Source of the DNA: Pirellulales bacterium
Lineage (GTDB): Bacteria > Planctomycetota > Planctomycetia > Pirellulales > Lacipirellulaceae
Assembly: GCA_028279215.1 (NCBI GenBank)
Contig: JANQOF010000038.1
Span: 1 to 50,231 of the forward strand
Length of the DNA: 50,231 nucleotides
Reading direction: 5' to 3'
In this document: in pieces, positions 28,404 through 37,283 of the stretch
Position numbering within the stretch: the first letter of the stretch is position 1
How the letters are laid out: every line of letters starts with the position of its first letter
The notes under the pieces: model-generated
Seen by the model: only the letters and a program-made list of their open reading frames with translations
What the model was told of the DNA's origin: nothing
Database searches by the model: none
Translations under genes and position numbers: made by a program

Positions 28404-28987
28404 TATCTATTTTTCCAATGAGTCGTTGAACGATCCCCGCAAATAATGTAACTGTTTCTCTCCAGTATAACCAACGGTTGCGTCGCGTCAAGAAAGCGGC
28501 CGAAATCACTCCTAATCGCTTCTCTTCCCCTGATTCGTGCGTCGCGACGCGACCCATTCTACGGATTTTTTCGATCGAATTGTTGACACGGACAGTTTAT
28601 CTGGTAACACTAGTTGTTAACTGTTACTTTATGTTACTTTTTGTTTTGCATGAATGGCAGTAGGCGGCCTCTGCGATGCCGGATCGAACTTGATTGGTCG
28701 TGATGGATCAGACGACGCCCCTGATTTGCCAGCTGTTGTTGCTCATCTTGCGAGCTTGGCGAAGTTTTATCTGTTCCCCCTAACTCTGTGAGACTGGCGC
28801 CATCCGCTCATTTGGCGTTTGGCGTGGCGGATCGATTTAGTCCCGTCGCGATCGGCGGACGGCGTGTTTCGTCAGGAGAGACGTAAGACGCCCAAAGCTT
28901 TTTCATGTAATTGCTAGAGCGGTTGGTGCGGTCGCGGGCAAAAAAGCGGAATCGTTCTCAAAATAGTCAATGTGTGGAGCACTACCC
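28404..28987. promoter_or_regulatory. Divergent control region between LacI gene and PEP-CTERM/GH genes
   Basis: This 584-base stretch has no convincing gene. It holds a TTGACA (28583-28588) followed by the palindrome TAACA-CTAGT-TGTTA (28605-28619) about where a -10 element would fall. TAACTGTT occurs at 28450-28457 and 28618-28625. A second palindrome GTCGCG-A-CGCGAC lies at 28541-28553. The PEP-CTERM gene starts about 370 bases after the putative promoter, so a long leader is likely. Confidence 0.5.
28605..28619. promoter_or_regulatory. Candidate LacI-type operator over a promoter
   Basis: TAACACTAGTTGTTA has perfect 5-bp arms (TAACA and TGTTA) around CTAGT. It lies 16 bases after a TTGACA -35-like hexamer at 28583-28588, so it would cover the -10 region of a plus-strand promoter. 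LacI-family proteins bind such palindromes and the regulator gene is adjacent. The link is inferred, as the central CpG typical of many LacI operators is absent. Confidence 0.35.
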
Positions 28988-29884
28988 ATGTCGTGGAACG
29001 AACTACTTAGGGCATCGTATAGAGTAGCGGTGATTTTCATCATCGCTTGCTGCGGCCAGCAAGCGGCAGCGCAATTTGAGGTCACATTTAATGGCGACTT
29101 TGAGCGCGGCGACTTAGTTGGCTGGGAGGACTTCACCGTACCCATCGATGGCCAAACGTTTGAAGTCATTGACGAATCACCTTTCTCGGGCAATTTCCAC
29201 GGCAAGCTTGACAATCAGAAGCTAGCCTCCGGGGCCGTCATCAAGCAAGCCAATGTTGGGATTGGGCTAGTCGAACCAGGGCAGGTCGCCGACATCAGCT
29301 TCTGGGCACGCGCCGAATGGGGCGTCGGCGGCGTCTTTTTCGCCCAGTTCTTCTCGGAGCAGGATGGGGGAGGTGTATCGAAAGAAGATACATACACTCT
29401 GTTTTCTCCAAACCCGGCCGATTCGCCTGCTGATTGGACATTCTTTAACTTCACTACGGGCCTGGGCCCCGACGTTGCCGAGGGAGTAACGCTGCAGTTC
29501 GTGTCCGCCACAGGAGGTGCCGCCGGTAGCTTCGCCACCTTGGAGATCGACGATGTCTCGGTTGTTATCAGTGATGGGCTACCGGGTGATTTCAATGCTG
29601 ATGCCCAAGTAAACCTCGCCGACTACACGTTATGGCGGGACAACTTGGGCGGCGATTCGGACGTCTTGAACAACAACGGTACCGGAGCGCCAACCGTCGT
29701 CGTTGCGGACTACGATCTTTGGAAGTCCAACTTTGGGCTTGGGGGTTCCTCAAGCAGCCTGCTGACGGTAAGTACGGGCGTGCCCGAACCAAGTACGGCT
29801 TGGCTGCTCTTGTTGGCCGCTGTTAGTTCGCTCTTCAAATGCGGTCGCACGTTGCGACGAGTGCATTGTTTTGTCGGGGAATAG
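28988..29884 (+). CDS. Dockerin PEP-CTERM protein with carbohydrate-binding-like domain
   Basis: The start ATG 28988 has GGAG 10 bases before it; an in-frame ATG at 28970 has no such site. The 298-residue protein has a signal peptide ([18 protein letters not shown]). A jelly-roll domain of the CBM4/9-like type follows ([36 protein letters not shown]). The type I dockerin pair is [20 protein letters not shown] and [12 protein letters not shown]. The sorting signal is [19 protein letters not shown] plus a basic tail. It would be exported and processed by exosortase, binding glycan and calcium at the surface. It heads the plus-strand series after the LacI region. Confidence 0.83.
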   Translation: MSWNELLRASYRVAVIFIIACCGQQAAAQFEVTFNGDFERGDLVGWEDFTVPIDGQTFEVIDESPFSGNFHGKLDNQKLASGAVIKQANVGIGLVEPGQVADISFWARAEWGVGGVFFAQFFSEQDGGGVSKEDTYTLFSPNPADSPADWTFFNFTTGLGPDVAEGVTLQFVSATGGAAGSFATLEIDDVSVVISDGLPGDFNADAQVNLADYTLWRDNLGGDSDVLNNNGTGAPTVVVADYDLWKSNFGLGGSSSSLLTVSTGVPEPSTAWLLLLAAVSSLFKCGRTLRRVHCFVGE

Positions 29885-29993
29885 ATTCACTGCTATTGGG
29901 AGTTACCACTAACTTGTGTTGTTTTGCTTGTGGCAGTGTAGCTACTTGCGATCAACGCAGAATTGTCGGGCAAGTCTGCCCAGGGAGTAGCAA

Positions 29994-30662
29994 ATGTCTG
30001 GAGTGAAGAATCTACGTCTTGTCGTGCTTGGGGTGACAGCGTTGTCACTGCTGAGCCTAACGTCCATCGCCTCGGCGGCCACTGTGAATGCGTTCGCCAA
30101 CGGCAGCTTTGAGATCGCGGGCACGACCACGCCCGCTGAGGCCTGGCTTGAAGGAGGAACTTCAGGTTACACACGCTCTACCGATGCGCTCACTGGCGAT
30201 TTCTCGATGCAGTTAATGGCGCAAGAATTCGGTTCCGCCGTCGGGTTGCAGAACAACGTCGAAGATGGTGGGCAGCCGCCGCTGATCGTCGGAGACCAGC
30301 CAGAACTTAGCTTCTGGTCCAAAGGTTTTGCTGGCACCACTGGGAATGTACTTTTCGCCCTGCGTTACCTGGATGGCGTTGGCGGCATTCTTTATGACAG
30401 TGGCCCGCAGTTTTTCCAAGGTGCCATCAACCAGGCGACTTGGACTGAGATCACCTTCACTCCCGATCCAGTTCCGGTCGGCGCCGTTGCGGCGTTCATT
30501 GAGTTTAGTCAAGCAATTGGGCCAATCGACGGCGATCCCAATCTTCCGGGTACGGTGCTCATCGACGACGTCAACCTCGACGTCGCGATCCCCGAGCCCG
30601 CATCCATTGCATTGGTGGCCCTCGGAGGAGTGTCGCTGCTGTTCTTGCGACGTCGCAAGTAG
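29994..30662 (+). CDS. PEP-CTERM surface protein (222 aa)
   Basis: The ATG is preceded by GGGAG. The signal peptide spans residues 1-28 (LVVLGVTALSLLSLTSIASA). The body begins VNAFANGSFEIAGTTTPAEA and ends GTVLIDDVNLDVA, a carbohydrate-binding-module-like beta sandwich similar in outline to its upstream neighbour but without a dockerin. The C-terminus IPEPASIALVALGGVSLLFL then RRRK is a textbook PEP-CTERM signal. The binding target is unknown. Its position in front of the prepilin-like, lipoprotein, GH16 and GH3 genes suggests induction with them. Confidence 0.85.
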   Translation: MSGVKNLRLVVLGVTALSLLSLTSIASAATVNAFANGSFEIAGTTTPAEAWLEGGTSGYTRSTDALTGDFSMQLMAQEFGSAVGLQNNVEDGGQPPLIVGDQPELSFWSKGFAGTTGNVLFALRYLDGVGGILYDSGPQFFQGAINQATWTEITFTPDPVPVGAVAAFIEFSQAIGPIDGDPNLPGTVLIDDVNLDVAIPEPASIALVALGGVSLLFLRRRK

Positions 30663-30943
30663 TAACCAGGTTGGCTGGATGATTTCACGACTCAATCGCG
30701 TTGCCGCCCGATCGGGGAATGGGTGTCTCGCAGCAAGTCGGCAATCGATCCAGAAGAAGGGGGCCATGCACGGATGTGTGGCCTGCTTTTTGTTTGCGAC
30801 AAAGTTGACCTCTTAGACCCATGCTAAATCATTGTCATTGATCCTCGAAAACATACGTGACTAGCAACTCCAGAGACGATCACCCATTTGAACCTGCTGT
30901 TTTCACCTTTTCTACACAACCAATTCAATAGCGAATCGAGAAC

Positions 30944-31984
30944 ATGGCGACTCCATCCAAGGTCCCCTATCATGGCTTTACTCTGGTGGAACTATTGGTG
31001 GTAATAGCCATCATTGGGATTCTAGTTGGGCTACTCTTGCCGGCGGTGCAGTCTGCCCGCGAGGCAGCTAGGCGGATGAGTTGTGCCAACAAGCTAAAGA
31101 ACGTCGGACTGGCGGCGCTCAATCACCACAATACACAGCGCCACTTCCCAGTTAGCATGGGTTACACAGAAGGTCACGAGGCTCCCGGTAGGGAACAGCC
31201 GTGCGCTGGTTGGATTCTCAACACGCTGCCGCAACTCGAGCAGCAGGCCCTCTACGACCGATTCAAGGAGGGTGGCGCGTTCGAGGGATCGTACTTCAAG
31301 AGCTTTTGCCGAACTCCTCGCGAGGGCTTTGGGCTTGGCTCCACGAAGAATGGCATCGTGGTCCCTGAACTCATGCGCGAGCAATTGCCGGTGCTGCAAT
31401 GTCCGTCCGACGACTCCGTTCAGAGGAACTCAGAAGAGCAGTTTCAATGGGTTGGATGTGAAGTTTCGCTCACCAGTTACAAAGGTGTTCTGGGAGACAC
31501 TTGGCTCGGCAGAGTTGATGGCGGAATTTTTAGTAACGACGAATCTCAGTTTCCGACTGGCATCTACAACCGAGGGGGCGACCGCGACTGCCACCGCGAC
31601 CCTCGCTGCCGAGGTATTTTCTACCGGCATACCTTCCAACGACCAGTGACAATCGCAAAGATCACCGATGGCACTAGCAACACCTTCATGATTGGTGAAG
31701 ACGTGCCTGAGTTCAACAAACACTCCGCGGCGTTTTACTCCAACGGCGACTGGTGTAGTTGTAACATTCCGCTCAACTTTGGACTAAATGAACCCGACCC
31801 GGGAACTTTTGCCCTCGTGTGGTGGGAAGCACAGGGCTTTCGCAGTCGTCACCCAGGTGGAGCGAACTTCTGTCTCGCCGACGGCAGCGTCCGCTTTATT
31901 GTCGAGACGGTAGATAACACGCTCTACCGCACGTCGTGCACGCGAAATGGTGGAGAGGTCGTCGCTGCTGCTGAGGCGCTTTAA
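30944..31984 (+). CDS. DUF1559 prepilin-like protein
   Basis: A 346-residue protein with the prepilin N-terminus [20 protein letters not shown] (about residues 11-30), then ARRMSCANKLKNVGLAALNH. The C-terminal planctomycete motif is RHPGGANFCLADGSVRFI. The middle is rich in Cys. It has the same length and family as the protein at 11780-12820 but only moderate similarity outside the ends, so the two are not a recent copy. A lipoprotein gene follows, as in the other half of the locus. The 281 bases before it show no gene or clear signal. Confidence 0.92.
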   Translation: MATPSKVPYHGFTLVELLVVIAIIGILVGLLLPAVQSAREAARRMSCANKLKNVGLAALNHHNTQRHFPVSMGYTEGHEAPGREQPCAGWILNTLPQLEQQALYDRFKEGGAFEGSYFKSFCRTPREGFGLGSTKNGIVVPELMREQLPVLQCPSDDSVQRNSEEQFQWVGCEVSLTSYKGVLGDTWLGRVDGGIFSNDESQFPTGIYNRGGDRDCHRDPRCRGIFYRHTFQRPVTIAKITDGTSNTFMIGEDVPEFNKHSAAFYSNGDWCSCNIPLNFGLNEPDPGTFALVWWEAQGFRSRHPGGANFCLADGSVRFIVETVDNTLYRTSCTRNGGEVVAAAEAL

Positions 31985-32076
31985 GTCGTGAAACAAAAAC
32001 GATAGCTTCAAGACTTCGCAAGACCGACACCACCTAAATCGAACACAAGAGAGCGGTCAATCACGGAGACCGAATC

Positions 32077-32574
32077 ATGACGAATGAACGATTACTTGCT
32101 CGACTTTCTCGTGCGTACTTTGCAATTGGCAGTCTCTGCGTTCTAGCGATCACGACGGGCTGCGGGAACTCCGCGGCGACAGTCTCCGGATTAGTGACCG
32201 TCAACGGCCAACCTCTGGCTGGTGGCGACAACGTTCGAGCCACCATCTACTTCAGTCCGGAAGGTGGAACCGGTGCTCCAGCCATTGGTTTGCTCGATAG
32301 TTCAGGAGCCTACGAAATGGCGACCGGATCCAAGTCGGGAATGCAACCCGGTGCTTACGTCGTCACCATCTCGGCGACGAAGATCATACCTCCGAAAGAG
32401 GCAGGCGAAGCGCCTTCTGGCAAACCACTGACTTCACGTAAGTATGCCGACCCAAGGAAGTCCGGGTTTCGGGTCGAAGTCGAACCAGGCAGCAATACCT
32501 TCGACTTCGATCTCGAATCTCCTCGTTCAGCAACCCGACTAACTAAATCTGGAGCCACGTATGCACGTCTTTAG
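32077..32574 (+). CDS. Small lipoprotein with carboxypeptidase-regulatory-like fold
   Basis: A 165-residue protein starting at an ATG with GGAG upstream. The lipoprotein signal is FAIGSLCVLAITTGC (cysteine at residue 29). The domain pattern ATVSGLVTVNGQPLAGGDNV parallels the lipoprotein at 11340-11774. A typical ending for the family (FRVEVEPGSNTFDFDLES) follows. The last 14 bases overlap the start of the GH16 gene, so the two are probably translated together. The function of these DUF1559-linked lipoproteins is not known. Confidence 0.83.
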   Translation: MTNERLLARLSRAYFAIGSLCVLAITTGCGNSAATVSGLVTVNGQPLAGGDNVRATIYFSPEGGTGAPAIGLLDSSGAYEMATGSKSGMQPGAYVVTISATKIIPPKEAGEAPSGKPLTSRKYADPRKSGFRVEVEPGSNTFDFDLESPRSATRLTKSGATYARL

Positions 32575-33901
32575 GCAACACCGTGGAGTCTTACTATCGG
32601 TCGCGACGGCGGCTCTTTCCATAGTGTTCGCCATACCGATCGCATGGGGTGATCCTGTGGGGTGGAAGCTTGCCTGGAGCGATGACTTCGACGAACTGGA
32701 TCGAGAGCGATGGGAACTCGTTGATACACAAGAACCAACCAACAACTCGCTACAAGCGTATCTTCCAGAGCAAGTCGCGGTGGAGAACGGCAAGCTGGTA
32801 ATCACTTCGGAGAAGCGACCATCTGGCGAGTTGCCTTACCGATCGGGCCAGGTGGTTACCAAGGACGCTCGCAAGTACGGACGCTGGGAAGTGCGTGCCA
32901 AGCTGCCTACCACCAAAGGTATGTGGCCGGCGATTTGGCTGTTACCGGATGTCGATACGTACAAATGGCCAAGCGGAGGCGAGATCGACATCATGGAGAA
33001 CCGCGGAAACCAACCCGCACTCACTAGCAGCGCTTTCCACTACGGAACCAACCCGCCATATTCACACCAGTTCGTCCTGCAGGAGTACCAAGCTCGAAAA
33101 GCAGGGGAACTTGTCGACTTCTCGAAGGGCTTCCATACGTACGCGGTCGATTGGACCGACAATCAATTGAAGTTCTACGTCGACGACGTCCACTACTACA
33201 CGGTGTACGACGTCGATGTTGAAGGCTTCCTGTCGTCCAACGTCGCGCCTATGGAACTTGTGATCAATACGGCCGTTGGGGGAGAATTTTTGCCGAACCC
33301 CGACGCAACCACTGTCTGGCCGCAGCGATTGGAAGTCGATTGGGTACGAGTCTACGATGCCGATCCCACCACCAAGCGAACTGAAATCGTTAATCCCGGC
33401 TTCGATGCAAACGGGGGAACCTTGGCCGGGTGGTCGGTGTTTGGCAACGAGCTGTACGACAACCCTAATGTTTCGGTAACCAACGAAGTAGTCGCTGGTG
33501 GCTCGGGAGCACTCAAGCTGTTCGGCACCTTTGGATTAGGCGATCGTACGTGTGGCGTCGCGCAAGGAATAGCCGTCAACGGTGGGCAAGAAGTACGTGC
33601 TACGTTGGATAGCTACGTAAAGTCGGACGACAGTCTGGCGGAAACCGATAATAGTGCCGCGATGAAGATCGAGTTCTACAACGAGTTTGGCGCCAAGTTC
33701 AATAGCCCAGAAATGCTCTCGGTAGAAGAGGTCCTGGTCGCTGACGGCAGATCGAAAACCGATGTTTGGACACCACATCAACTTACCGCTACTGTCCCCA
33801 AAGGAGCTGTAGAAGCGCGGTTGTCGATTGTTTTCGATCAACCAGCATCCGGGACGGGTGCAGTACAGATCGACAACGTAACTTTTCAGGTAGTTGATTA
33901 G
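32561..33901 (+). CDS. GH16 endo-beta-glucanase (laminarinase-like) with C-terminal binding domain
   Basis: A 446-residue secreted enzyme; the ATG has GGAG 7 bases upstream. The signal peptide covers residues 1-30. GH16 catalytic residues are E141, D143 and E146 in GEIDIMEN, the form with Met inserted that is usual in laminarinases. Flanking blocks are GMWPAIWLLPDVDTYKWPSG and SSAFHYGTNPPYSHQFV. After about residue 275 a second beta-sandwich begins (IVNPGFDANGGTLAGWSVFG), probably a carbohydrate-binding module. The enzyme should cut inside beta-1,3-glucan or a related beta-glycan. GH3, which follows, would take the products to monosaccharide. Agarase or porphyranase activity is less likely from the HYG block but not excluded. 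Confidence 0.9.
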   Translation: MHVFRQHRGVLLSVATAALSIVFAIPIAWGDPVGWKLAWSDDFDELDRERWELVDTQEPTNNSLQAYLPEQVAVENGKLVITSEKRPSGELPYRSGQVVTKDARKYGRWEVRAKLPTTKGMWPAIWLLPDVDTYKWPSGGEIDIMENRGNQPALTSSAFHYGTNPPYSHQFVLQEYQARKAGELVDFSKGFHTYAVDWTDNQLKFYVDDVHYYTVYDVDVEGFLSSNVAPMELVINTAVGGEFLPNPDATTVWPQRLEVDWVRVYDADPTTKRTEIVNPGFDANGGTLAGWSVFGNELYDNPNVSVTNEVVAGGSGALKLFGTFGLGDRTCGVAQGIAVNGGQEVRATLDSYVKSDDSLAETDNSAAMKIEFYNEFGAKFNSPEMLSVEEVLVADGRSKTDVWTPHQLTATVPKGAVEARLSIVFDQPASGTGAVQIDNVTFQVVD

Positions 33902-33931
33902 TCGGGTGACTACAACTGAGATGAAGCAACC

Positions 33932-36385
33932 GTGAAAACCACTTGGTCATCAAGAACGCGTCACCGAACGCTAGCGCCTGTTGGACTCGGCAGTTCGACT
34001 TTCGCACTTGCTCTGTTGCTGGTGTTGTTTCCGATTAGCGACGTTGTGTTGGGGCAAGCGACTGGCCCTGCGCAAGATGCGCCGCGACCGGGCGCGCGCG
34101 AGTCGACCAAGGCACCAGTCGCAGCAGCTCTGCAGTTTGACGTCGTCGCGGGAGACACGGAGTACAGAATCAATCGGCTGATCGAGCAAATGACATTGAG
34201 GGAGAAGATTGGCCAACTGGTTCAGATCTACCCGAATGACGATCCCCTAAACAAAAACCTCGCCGAGCAAATCCGCAATGGCGATGTCGGATCGATTTTC
34301 TATCCCGGCAATGCGGCAGTCGTGCAAGAGGCTCAACGGATTGCTGTAGACGAGTCGAGACTTGGCATTCCGTTGATTATCGCTCGCGATGTGGTGCACG
34401 GCTTTCGGACGATATTCCCTATACCCCTCGGCCAAGCGGCTTCGTGGAATCCAGAACTCATCGAGCAAGCGGCTATTGTCGCGGCGCGAGAAGCCAAGTC
34501 GGAGGGGATCGATTGGACCTTCGCCCCCATGCTAGACGTTTGCCGCGATCCTCGTTGGGGTCGTGTGGCTGAGACACTTGGCGAAGACCCGAAACTCACG
34601 GGCGACTTGGCCGCAGCGATGGTACGCGGTTTTCAACAAGAAGACGACAATGGTCTCCATGGTGTGGCAGCCTGCGCGAAACACTTCGTTGCCTACGGCC
34701 TCTCCGAAGGTGGACGCGACTACGCCCGCGCAAGCCTTTCTCAAGCAGACCTTCACAACATTCATCTGTCGCCGTTCAAGGCAAGTGTCCAGGCCGGATG
34801 CCGCACGCTGATGACGACATTCAGCGAGGTAAACGGGGTGCCCGGCACGGCGCACCGCGAGTTGCTTGAAGGCGTTCTCAAACGTGATTGGTGTTTCGGC
34901 GGTCTGGTGGTTAGCGACTGGGGCTCGATCGTCGAAATGGTCGCCCACGGCTTCTCGCCCGATAACGCGAGCGCGGCCCGAGCCGCGATGCTGGCTGGGG
35001 TCGATATGGACATGTGTAGCCCCGCCTATAGCGACCACCTATTGCAACACGTGAGGTCGGGCGTCGTCTCTGAAGAACGCCTCGACGATGCGGTGCGACG
35101 GGTATTGCGATTGAAGGTCGAGTTGCAATCCACTGCCGACGCAACTGCAAGCCAGCCGCTGCTCGCCCCGGCTTCGCTCGAGCTAGCTCGCGAGGTGGCT
35201 CGTCAGAGCTTGGTGCTGCTCAAGAACGACGACGTCTTGCCGTTACAGATGGGCGACGTCAACAAGATAGCTATCATTGGTCCCCTGTCGGATGAGCCAC
35301 AACAACAGCTTGGTTGCTGGGCACTGGACGGCAAACCAACCGACAGCATTACCCCGCTTAAGGATCTGCAAAGCCGTCTGGCAGGCAACGCCCATGTTCT
35401 CTTTGCGCGCGGAGCAACCAGCAGCTTCAGTTCTGATGAGTCCGGCATTGAAAAGGCGGTTGAAGCTGCCCACGGTGCCGATGTCGCGTTACTGTTCGTC
35501 GGGGAAGACGCAGTTCTCAGCGGCGAGGCCCGCAGCCGGGCTCATTTGTCGATGCCGGGTGTGCAGTCGAAGCTCGTGGAGCAAGTAGCCGCCACCGGCA
35601 CGCCTACCGTCGTCGTCGTGCTGTCCGGACGCCCGCTGGCAATTCAAGGCTGCGTCGCCGCGGCGGACGCCGTGCTCTATGCATGGCATCCAGGCACGAT
35701 GGCAGGCCCGGCAATCACGGATGTCCTATTTGGCAAAGTCTCGCCTTCCGGCAAACTGCCAATCACTTTTCCACGAACGGTGGGGCAGATTCCGATTTAC
35801 TACAGTCGGCACAATACAGGGCGGCCTGCTCCCGACAACTATTCGCCCTTGATAGGATCGGGGTTGGGTGATTTGCCGGAACAGTACCAGTACCGGTCGC
35901 ACTACTTGGATGTGGATCCCCAACCACTGTTCCCCTTCGGCTACGGCCTGTCCTATGCCGACTTCGAATACACCGATCTCGAACTCTCGACATCGGCCAT
36001 CAAGCTCGATCAGGTGCTCGGTATTCGTGTCACACTTGCGAACACCGGCAAAACAGCGGCGACAGAAATAAGTCAATTGTACATCCGCGATCGAGTCGCA
36101 CGAGTGGTGCGCCCGATTCGTGAACTCAAAGCCTACCGCAGAACAACCCTTGATGCGGGCGAATCGACAGTGCTCGAGTTTGCGATTCCAGCCCAAGAGT
36201 TAGGCTATTACGACAACTGCCAGCAGTATGTACTCGAGCCCGGCCAGTATGACGTATGGGTTGGCACCGACTCGACCGCCACGCTTGGGGCAGAGTTTCG
36301 GCTGGTGGATGGGAATCGTTCGTCAATCCGCCAGGATCTCGCGTCCCCAAGATTCAAAGGTCCCCACGACAGTTCGCGGCAATGA
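33932..36385 (+). CDS. GH3 beta-glucosidase-like enzyme
   Basis: An 817-residue secreted enzyme starting at GTG 33932. A 4-codon frame (ATGAAGCAACCGTGA, 33921-33935) overlaps this start. The signal sequence is about 20-42. The N-terminal barrel has RDVVHGFRTIFPIPLGQA, PRWGRVAETLGEDP, CAKHFVAYG and the nucleophile D329 in VVSDWGS. The second domain holds FVGEDAVLSGEARSRAHL, where the acid/base Glu is expected. A fibronectin-III-like C-terminal domain begins near 680 (LFPFGYGLSYADFEYTDLEL). It should release glucose from the ends of beta-linked oligosaccharides such as GH16 products. The next gene is convergent with only 2 bases between the stops. Confidence 0.9.
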   Translation: MKTTWSSRTRHRTLAPVGLGSSTFALALLLVLFPISDVVLGQATGPAQDAPRPGARESTKAPVAAALQFDVVAGDTEYRINRLIEQMTLREKIGQLVQIYPNDDPLNKNLAEQIRNGDVGSIFYPGNAAVVQEAQRIAVDESRLGIPLIIARDVVHGFRTIFPIPLGQAASWNPELIEQAAIVAAREAKSEGIDWTFAPMLDVCRDPRWGRVAETLGEDPKLTGDLAAAMVRGFQQEDDNGLHGVAACAKHFVAYGLSEGGRDYARASLSQADLHNIHLSPFKASVQAGCRTLMTTFSEVNGVPGTAHRELLEGVLKRDWCFGGLVVSDWGSIVEMVAHGFSPDNASAARAAMLAGVDMDMCSPAYSDHLLQHVRSGVVSEERLDDAVRRVLRLKVELQSTADATASQPLLAPASLELAREVARQSLVLLKNDDVLPLQMGDVNKIAIIGPLSDEPQQQLGCWALDGKPTDSITPLKDLQSRLAGNAHVLFARGATSSFSSDESGIEKAVEAAHGADVALLFVGEDAVLSGEARSRAHLSMPGVQSKLVEQVAATGTPTVVVVLSGRPLAIQGCVAAADAVLYAWHPGTMAGPAITDVLFGKVSPSGKLPITFPRTVGQIPIYYSRHNTGRPAPDNYSPLIGSGLGDLPEQYQYRSHYLDVDPQPLFPFGYGLSYADFEYTDLELSTSAIKLDQVLGIRVTLANTGKTAATEISQLYIRDRVARVVRPIRELKAYRRTTLDAGESTVLEFAIPAQELGYYDNCQQYVLEPGQYDVWVGTDSTATLGAEFRLVDGNRSSIRQDLASPRFKGPHDSSRQ

Positions 36386-36387
36386 GC

Positions 36388-37182
36388 CTACTCTCCGAAC
36401 CAAGGACACAGTTTTCGCCTTAGCAGAATCAAGCCCCAATCAATTGCCAGCCCGGTGATGCCCAGCAGGATCAAGTAGATGTAGACAATGTTCATGTTCT
36501 GTAGGCGGGATTGCATTCGCAATGTGTAGCCGAAGCCTTGGTCGGCGAGAGCGAACTCTGCCGCTATCAGAAACACCATCGCCGGGCCTATTTGTAGGCG
36601 TGCGTTTTCGATGATTCTTGGCAGTATCTGCTGTAGCACGACTTCCCACACAACTTCAAACTGCGACGCGCCGAGCGTGTACGACTTGTAGAGTGTATGA
36701 TCGTCGACGTCCTTTTGCGCAGCTTGTGCGATTGACTGGGCAAGCGTGGGAAAAATGCCAAAGGCAATTAGCGCAACGAAAATTTGCATTCCCGTAACGC
36801 CAAAGAACACAAAATACACCGCCAACATGGCCGTGGGCGGGATCTTCGCCAGGAAAGAGATTGGCGGCATCAAAACGGCTTCGACGACGGAAAAACAACC
36901 CATCGCAAGCCCCACCACGAACGCGAGCAGCACACCAGCGCCCACACCCACCGCCAACCGAGAAGCCGACGCGCGGACGTCGGCCCAAAAGTCGATCCCA
37001 CCCTCGCCAGTGACGATCCTCGACCAGCCTTCTTGGAACTGACTCGCGTTTGGCAGGGTCTTGTTGCGCGGATTCTCCACATGTGCGCGATGCGACAACC
37101 ATGCGTAGCCGATGATGATTACCACGAAACTCGCGATGCCAAGAAATACGCGACTTTGAGTGCTGATGGGCCGGCGGATCAT
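36388..37182 (-). CDS. ABC transporter permease, nitrate/sulfonate/taurine type
   Basis: The start ATG 37182 is chosen because an ATG at 37245 lies inside a strong hairpin; neither has a good ribosome-binding site. The 264-residue protein has about six membrane helices (for example VFLGIASFVVIIIGYAWLS; GVGAGVLLAFVVGLAMGCF; YIYLILLGITGLAIDWGLIL). The EAA-like loop that contacts the ATPase is YTLGASQFEVVWEVVLQQIL then PRI. This is the BPD_transp_1 family as in SsuC/TauC. It is the only permease in the locus and would work as a homodimer. It is the last gene of the eight-gene minus-strand series. Confidence 0.88.
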   Translation of the reverse strand: MIRRPISTQSRVFLGIASFVVIIIGYAWLSHRAHVENPRNKTLPNASQFQEGWSRIVTGEGGIDFWADVRASASRLAVGVGAGVLLAFVVGLAMGCFSVVEAVLMPPISFLAKIPPTAMLAVYFVFFGVTGMQIFVALIAFGIFPTLAQSIAQAAQKDVDDHTLYKSYTLGASQFEVVWEVVLQQILPRIIENARLQIGPAMVFLIAAEFALADQGFGYTLRMQSRLQNMNIVYIYLILLGITGLAIDWGLILLRRKLCPWFGE

Positions 37183-37219
37183 GCGGCGTGCGGGGGAAGA
37201 GAGAGTTGATCGAACTATA

Positions 37220-37271
37220 CACAGCGGCATGGGACATCGTCCCATGCCGCTGTGGAGTTCCCAATTGGGAA
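37220..37271 (-). promoter_or_regulatory. Strong hairpin plus palindrome between binding-protein and permease genes
   Basis: CACAGCGGCATGGGAC (37220-37235) pairs perfectly over 16 bp with GTCCCATGCCGCTGTG (37239-37254), leaving a 3-base loop. Right beside it is a perfect 14-bp palindrome TTCCCAATTGGGAA (37258-37271). In the transcript this follows the binding-protein stop and precedes the permease start. No T-run follows, so it looks like an mRNA-stabilising or attenuating structure rather than a full terminator. Confidence 0.8.
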
Positions 37272-37283
37272 GTTGGGAGGATT

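Noticed and set aside
28478-28663. A 61-codon frame with a hydrophobic end upstream of the dockerin PEP-CTERM gene
   Set aside because: It overlaps the best promoter- and operator-like sequences of the region and has no good ribosome-binding site.
37220-37271. A Rho-independent terminator
   Set aside because: The stem is strong but no run of T follows on the minus strand, and the permease gene downstream would otherwise lack a promoter I can see.
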